Program-made: the position numbers and the translations under genes
The notes under the pieces: model-generated
Database searches by the model: none
The model's input: only the letters and a program-made list of their open reading frames with translations
Told to the model about the DNA's origin: nothing
Part shown: positions 60,036-64,000 of the stretch, piece after piece
Layout: every line of letters starts with the position of its first letter
How positions within the stretch are numbered: position 1 is the stretch's first letter
DNA from: an uncultured Eubacteriales bacterium
Lineage (GTDB): Bacteria; Bacillota; Clostridia; Christensenellales; UBA1242
Length of the DNA stretch: 64,000 bases
NCBI GenBank assembly: GCA_900551855.1
Contig: URXM01000001.1
Coordinates: forward strand, 1-64,000
Reading direction: 5' to 3'

Positions 60036-60323
60036 ATGAAATTGAAACCTATTTTTGATAGAGTTGTGTTGCTTCCAAAAGAAGCTGAAAAAGAAACTCA
60101 AAGTGGAATTATTTTGCCAACTGCTTCACAAGAAAAATCTCAAATTGCAACTGTTGTTGCTGTTGGAGAAGGTGGCATTGTTGATGGTAAAGAAGTTAAA
60201 ATGCAAGTCAAAGTTGGGCAAGAAGTATTATATACTAAATATAGTGGGACAGAATGCAGTTTTGAAGGGAAAAAATATATTGTTTTGAAACAATCTGACA
60301 TTTTGGCCATTTTGGAGAAATAG
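60036..60323 (+). CDS. groES: Co-chaperonin GroES
   Basis: A 95-aa protein: KPIFDRVVLLPKEAEKETQSGIILP start, the mobile loop, VGEGGIVDGKEV, and an IVLKQSDILAIL end. It caps GroEL. AAGGAGG precedes the ATG. Followed 14 bp later by groEL. Normal length. Confidence 0.95.
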   Translation: MKLKPIFDRVVLLPKEAEKETQSGIILPTASQEKSQIATVVAVGEGGIVDGKEVKMQVKVGQEVLYTKYSGTECSFEGKKYIVLKQSDILAILEK

Positions 60324-60337
60324 GAGGATTATGCTGT

Positions 60338-61951
60338 ATGTCTAAAATGATTTTACAAGGGGAACAAGCTAGAAAGAGTTTGGAAGCGGGCGTAAACAAA
60401 CTTGCGGACACTGTCAAGATTACGCTTGGACCAAAGGGAAGAAATGTTGTTTTGGGAAAGAAATATGCTTTGCCACTTATCACAAATGATGGTGTGACTA
60501 TTGCAAAAGAAATCGAACTTTCTGATCCTTTTGAAAACTTGGGAGCAGAACTTATTAGAGAAGTTTCTGTAAAGACTAATGATGTTGCTGGAGACGGCAC
60601 AACAACTGCTTGTGTTTTGGCTCAAGCTATCATTCGTGAAGGTTTGAAAAACTTTACAGCAGGGGCAAATCCTATTATCCTTAAGAAAGGTATTTTTAAG
60701 GCGGTTGATGTTGCTGTTGAAGAATTGAAAAAAATCTCAAAACCTGTTTCAAGTTCTAAAGATATTGAACAAGTTGCAAGCATTTCTGCCGAAGATGAAG
60801 AAGTAGGAAAACTTATTGCAGAAGCAATGGAAAAAGTTGGTAATGATGGAGTTATCACTGTTGAAGAAGCTCAAACAATGCAAACTGAACTTTCTGTTGT
60901 TGAAGGTATGCAGTTTGACAGAGGTTATTTGTCTCCATATATGAGCACAAACACCGAGAAAATGATTGCAGAAATGGATAACCCATATATTTTGATCACA
61001 GACAACAAAATTTCAAACTTAAACGAAATTTTACCTTTGCTTGAACAGTTGGTTAAAGTTGGTGGAAAACTTTTGATAATTGCTGATGATGTTGAAGGCG
61101 AAGCTTTGACAGCACTTATTTTAAACAAACTTCGTGGATCTCTTTCAGTGGTTGCTGTAAAGGCTCCAAGTTATGGTGATAAGAGAAAAGCAATGTTGGA
61201 AGATATTTCCATTTTGACTGGCGGTGTTTTGGTTTCTTCAGAACTTGGTGTAGATTTTTCTTCTATCACTCTCGACAATCTTGGCAGAGCAAAAACTGTC
61301 AAAGTTGACAAAGATACAACAACAATTGTTGAAGGTGCTGGCGATTCTGAAAAGATTCAAGCAAGAATTAAGCAAATCAAAGATCAAATCAAAGTGACAA
61401 CAAGTGACTACGAAAAAGAAAAATTGCAAGAAAGACTTGCAAAACTTGCTGGTGGGGTTGCTGTTATCAAAGTTGGTGCTGCAACAGAAGTTGAAATGAA
61501 AGAAAAGAAACTTCGTATTGAAGATGCTCTTTCTGCAACAAAGGCTGCAACAGAAGAGGGTGTTGTTCCTGGCGGTGGAGTTGCACTTTTGAAAACTACT
61601 CCAGCAATCAAAAAATTGGTAGAACAACTTTCTGGAGATGAAAAGACAGGTGCAAGCATCGTTTTAAGAGCTTTGGAAGAACCAATCAGACAGATTGCTG
61701 GCAATGCTGGAATTGATGGCGGAGTTGTTGTAAATAAAATTTATGAAAATCTTGACAAACCAGCTTTTGGCTTTGATGCACTCAACAATGAATATGTTGA
61801 TATGATAAAGAAAGGTATTTTGGATCCTACAAAAGTTTCTAGGTCAGCATTGCAAAATGCAGCATCAGTTTCTGCAACATTGTTGACAACAGAGGCTCTT
61901 GTTGTTGAAATTGAAGACAAGCAAAAAGTTGAAGAAAAAGATGTTTACTAA
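60338..61951 (+). CDS. groEL: Chaperonin GroEL
   Basis: A 537-aa chaperonin with TLGPKGRNVVL, GDGTTTACVLAQ (ATP site), EGVVPGGGVALL, and AGIDGGVVV. The C-terminus ends in VEEKDVY and lacks the Gly-Gly-Met tail of E. coli GroEL. AGGAGG is 10 nt before the ATG at 60338; an ATG at 60331 runs into a stop. Forms the folding cage with GroES. Confidence 0.95.
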   Translation: MSKMILQGEQARKSLEAGVNKLADTVKITLGPKGRNVVLGKKYALPLITNDGVTIAKEIELSDPFENLGAELIREVSVKTNDVAGDGTTTACVLAQAIIREGLKNFTAGANPIILKKGIFKAVDVAVEELKKISKPVSSSKDIEQVASISAEDEEVGKLIAEAMEKVGNDGVITVEEAQTMQTELSVVEGMQFDRGYLSPYMSTNTEKMIAEMDNPYILITDNKISNLNEILPLLEQLVKVGGKLLIIADDVEGEALTALILNKLRGSLSVVAVKAPSYGDKRKAMLEDISILTGGVLVSSELGVDFSSITLDNLGRAKTVKVDKDTTTIVEGAGDSEKIQARIKQIKDQIKVTTSDYEKEKLQERLAKLAGGVAVIKVGAATEVEMKEKKLRIEDALSATKAATEEGVVPGGGVALLKTTPAIKKLVEQLSGDEKTGASIVLRALEEPIRQIAGNAGIDGGVVVNKIYENLDKPAFGFDALNNEYVDMIKKGILDPTKVSRSALQNAASVSATLLTTEALVVEIEDKQKVEEKDVY

Positions 61952-61957
61952 AAATTG

Positions 61958-61987
61958 AAGACAACCTTTTTGGTTGTCTTTTTTTTA
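61958..61987 (+). terminator. Terminator of groESL
   Basis: AAGACAACC/GGTTGTCTT stem with a T5 loop, followed by T7. Confidence 0.92.
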
Positions 61988-62004
61988 TTTTAAAAATTCG
62001 ACTA

Positions 62005-62033
62005 TTGACATTGGTATTGAAAAATGCTAAAAT
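62005..62033 (+). promoter_or_regulatory. Promoter of the 459-aa gene
   Basis: Perfect TTGACA (62005-62010), 17 bp, extended -10 TGcTAAAAT (ending 62033). A small GTATG/CATAC hairpin precedes the Shine-Dalgarno. Confidence 0.78.
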
Positions 62034-62071
62034 AAAAAGGTATGTTGAATGGCATACATGGAGGATAAACA

Positions 62072-63451
62072 ATGGAATTTGTAAAAGGTGCAATTTATAA
62101 CAATTTTATTGAATGGGTTGGGAGATTTAACGAAAAAACTTTCGATTTAAACGCACCAAAAGAAGTGGTTACGGAAGAATTTTATGAGAGATTTTTGAGT
62201 GGGTATTACAAAACTTTGAATGATTTTGCTATGTCTATTCTTAAATCTTATGTAATTTTTGATGAAAACGCAATCGTCGATTTTGTTTCACCTGAAGATT
62301 TGACAATCAAAAGACCTTTAAAACTTATCAATAAATTTTTAAACGACTATATTTTAGAACAAAAAGTTGAATGTCAAAACAAAAATGAAATAGTCAGTGT
62401 TATTGCTGATACAATCTTTGATGACACAAAAAAGACTTTTGGAAATGTTATTTATTTGGAAATGGTTTCTCCAAAATTTAAAACAATACCTGGTGTAAAA
62501 AGTGCAGTTGTAAATTTGTATAAAACTCAAGGCTTTATTCCTTATTCAAGGGACAATCGTTTCTTGTTTGGGAAAGGAAATGATGCGACTATACCTACAA
62601 GTGCAAGAAGACAAAAGAGACTTTTGGACACTTACAATTTTGTGGCTGATGAGTACATTAAAAATTATAAACTTCAAATCAACAAAAATTTAACAGAAGA
62701 ACAGTATAACAATCTTTGGTCTGTTGTAAAAGCTTGTTTAAATAGTATTGAAAGCAGAATGACAGAAGCTACAAAACAGGACACTAAATTTATCGCTTCT
62801 AAAAAACTTGCAATTGACTTTTTTGAGAACAAGCAAGAAGGAGTTCGTAGATCTATCACTAGAGCTGGAAGACACGGAGATTATTATTTGCAAGTCAAGG
62901 AAAGTTTAAAAAATTATTCAAGTGGCAAGTATAGTGAAGAAGATGTTCAAAATTTGGGCGAATTTTACGAAAGACTTAGAGTTTTGAAAAAAGCATTGAG
63001 TATTAAAGATTCTAAGAACAAAAATTATCCAACAAACTATTTCGTTTGCATGCCAATTCACCCTTTGACAGCGATTGATTTGATTTCTAAATTTCAAAGA
63101 AGTGGATTTTTGACACAAGAACAAGAGGCAAATGTAGTTTCTGCAAAAAGTCTTATTAGAGGATGTTTCTCTTCTCCATATATGTCAAATGGTGGAGATG
63201 TAGCTGATCCTAAAGAAGTTTTGTTGTCCTATAAACACAAAACTGTTTTCCCAGACGGAACAGTAAAAGATTACACTGGAGATGAAAATTATTCTAAATT
63301 TGTTTCTCAAGTTGATAGTTATATTGAAGCACATCATTTGCCAAAATATGCTGAATGCATAGCTTGTGTTGGACAAGATTTGTTTAGAGGAAGAGAGCCA
63401 ATAAACATGGGCAAAGAAGAAACAAAAAAGGATGTAGCACCAGTTTTATAA
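62072..63451 (+). CDS. Large hypothetical protein, clade-type orphan
   Basis: A 459-aa soluble, Lys/Asn-rich helical protein with no signal, membrane helix or motif I know. Distinct stretches include RRSITRAGRHGDYYLQVKESL, YFVCMPIHPLTAIDLISKF and IRGCFSSPYMSNGGDVADP. GGAGG precedes the ATG. It has a strong promoter and its own terminator, and stands between groESL and dnaG, so it is probably a conserved gene of this lineage. Confidence 0.7.
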   Translation: MEFVKGAIYNNFIEWVGRFNEKTFDLNAPKEVVTEEFYERFLSGYYKTLNDFAMSILKSYVIFDENAIVDFVSPEDLTIKRPLKLINKFLNDYILEQKVECQNKNEIVSVIADTIFDDTKKTFGNVIYLEMVSPKFKTIPGVKSAVVNLYKTQGFIPYSRDNRFLFGKGNDATIPTSARRQKRLLDTYNFVADEYIKNYKLQINKNLTEEQYNNLWSVVKACLNSIESRMTEATKQDTKFIASKKLAIDFFENKQEGVRRSITRAGRHGDYYLQVKESLKNYSSGKYSEEDVQNLGEFYERLRVLKKALSIKDSKNKNYPTNYFVCMPIHPLTAIDLISKFQRSGFLTQEQEANVVSAKSLIRGCFSSPYMSNGGDVADPKEVLLSYKHKTVFPDGTVKDYTGDENYSKFVSQVDSYIEAHHLPKYAECIACVGQDLFRGREPINMGKEETKKDVAPVL

Positions 63452-63456
63452 AACAG

Positions 63457-63488
63457 AAAAGAAGGTAAAATTTTGCCTTCTTTTTTTG
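63457..63488 (+). terminator. Terminator of the 459-aa gene
   Basis: A 9-bp outer stem (63457-63465 with 63476-63484), with AAAA/TTTT inside and T residues after. Confidence 0.85.
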
Positions 63489-63640
63489 TTTTTTAAGGAC
63501 AAATTGAGTGTTAATGATTTATTATTTCCATTTTACAAACTTTTAGTCATTTTTTTATAATTATTTTGCTTAAAATTAAAGGAATTGTCTGCCTTATTGT
63601 GGTATAATATAAACAGTTAGTGTTTTTTTAGGAGTTCGCG

Positions 63641-64000
63641 TTGCAAAATAGAGGTTTCCCTGCTGATTGGTTGTTGGAGTTGAAAAGAAAAAACGATCTT
63701 GTTTCAATTGCTTCCAACTATCTTCAATTAGAGCAGAAAGGTCGTAGTTTTTGGGCTTGTTGTCCATTTCATAATGAAAAAACACCTTCATTTTCTATAA
63801 ACAATGAAGAAGGCTTTTATCATTGTTTTGGTTGCAAAGAGTCGGGCGATGTGATTAAGTTTGTTGAGAAAATGGAAAATGTGGACTTTATGGATGCAAT
63901 CAAAATCTTGGCCGACAGAGTGGGAATGGAAATACCTGAGTTTCAAAATTCTGATAAAAGGAAAAAAGATCAAAAACTTAAAGAAAGAGTTTTGTTGGCT
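63641..64000 (+). CDS. dnaG: DNA primase, 5' part (runs off the window)
   Basis: The first 120 codons of primase. The N-terminal zinc-binding domain has CCPFHNEKTPSFS and YHCFGCKESGD (C-x2-H...C-x2-C, CHC2 type), then FVEKMENVDFMDAIKILADR. The start is TTG at 63641, with TAGGAG 5-10 nt upstream and TGgTATAAT about 35 nt upstream. No stop before base 64000. The zinc domain binds single-stranded template for primer synthesis. Confidence 0.93.
   Translation, partial: MQNRGFPADWLLELKRKNDLVSIASNYLQLEQKGRSFWACCPFHNEKTPSFSINNEEGFYHCFGCKESGDVIKFVEKMENVDFMDAIKILADRVGMEIPEFQNSDKRKKDQKLKERVLLA

Overview
This window is an AT-rich Bacillota-type chromosome segment using the standard bacterial code (TGA is a stop, for example in addB and in the 1244-aa lipoprotein). 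The evidence is a T-box upstream of aspS, strong Shine-Dalgarno sites, extended -10 promoters, and Firmicutes-style AddAB, RecO, GroESL and DnaG. Several large clade-type orphans, BspA/InlB-repeat surface proteins and collagen-like/BclA-like proteins suggest an uncultured, gut-associated, small-genome Clostridia or Bacilli lineage. That placement is inference; no rRNA gene is present.

Layout. 1-10.1 kb: a giant InlB-repeat lipoprotein, a cytoplasmic BspA-type LRR protein, a stand-alone GlmU-type acetyltransferase, a Cd/Zn sensor plus P1B-ATPase operon with a clearly readable promoter and operators, a YwaF-family membrane protein, and a frameshifted membrane-protein gene. 10.2-23.7 kb: a genomic island integrated in tRNA-Ile(GAT). 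The intact tRNA is followed by two further exact copies of its 3' 45 bp, at 20297 and 23640, so there are two tandem units. Unit 1 is a defence-type cargo: HEPN-like gene, duplicated DUF5677-like protein, type III restriction-modification with two embedded membrane-protein genes (one SieB-like), and a Fic protein with an HTH domain. Unit 2 holds a broken FkbM methyltransferase and an InlB/BspA surface protein. No integrase gene is visible. 24-26.3 kb: a small WYL-regulator/GreA-C-like operon. 26-36 kb: TIM-barrel isomerase, two lipoproteins, a DLH-like hydrolase, a collagen-like beta-helix protein, and a TetR-controlled ABC exporter.

36-51 kb is mostly housekeeping: a ComEC-like MBL hydrolase, T-box-aspS-asnS, a BclA-C-like protein, a small ORF coupled to recO, a Myb-like protein, and addB-addA. 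51-56.8 kb: a membrane-anchored protein with five AT-hooks, a radical SAM protein, a HAD-like protein, a SecB-like protein, a GNAT acetyltransferase, and an odd tRNA-Gly(CCC). 56.9-64 kb: three more YwaF-family genes, groES-groEL, a 459-aa orphan and the start of dnaG.

The most notable signals are: (1) the three-att tRNA-Ile island with terminal palindromes and putative arm-type iterons; (2) the type III RM operon with coupled membrane proteins; (3) a set of genes without a Shine-Dalgarno whose -10 element lies 5-8 nt before the ATG, i.e. apparent leaderless mRNAs (addAB, the radical SAM gene, the HAD-like gene, the glmU-like gene and the big lipoprotein); and (4) the membrane-bound AT-hook protein. 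All calls come from reading the sequence by eye; no database search was run.
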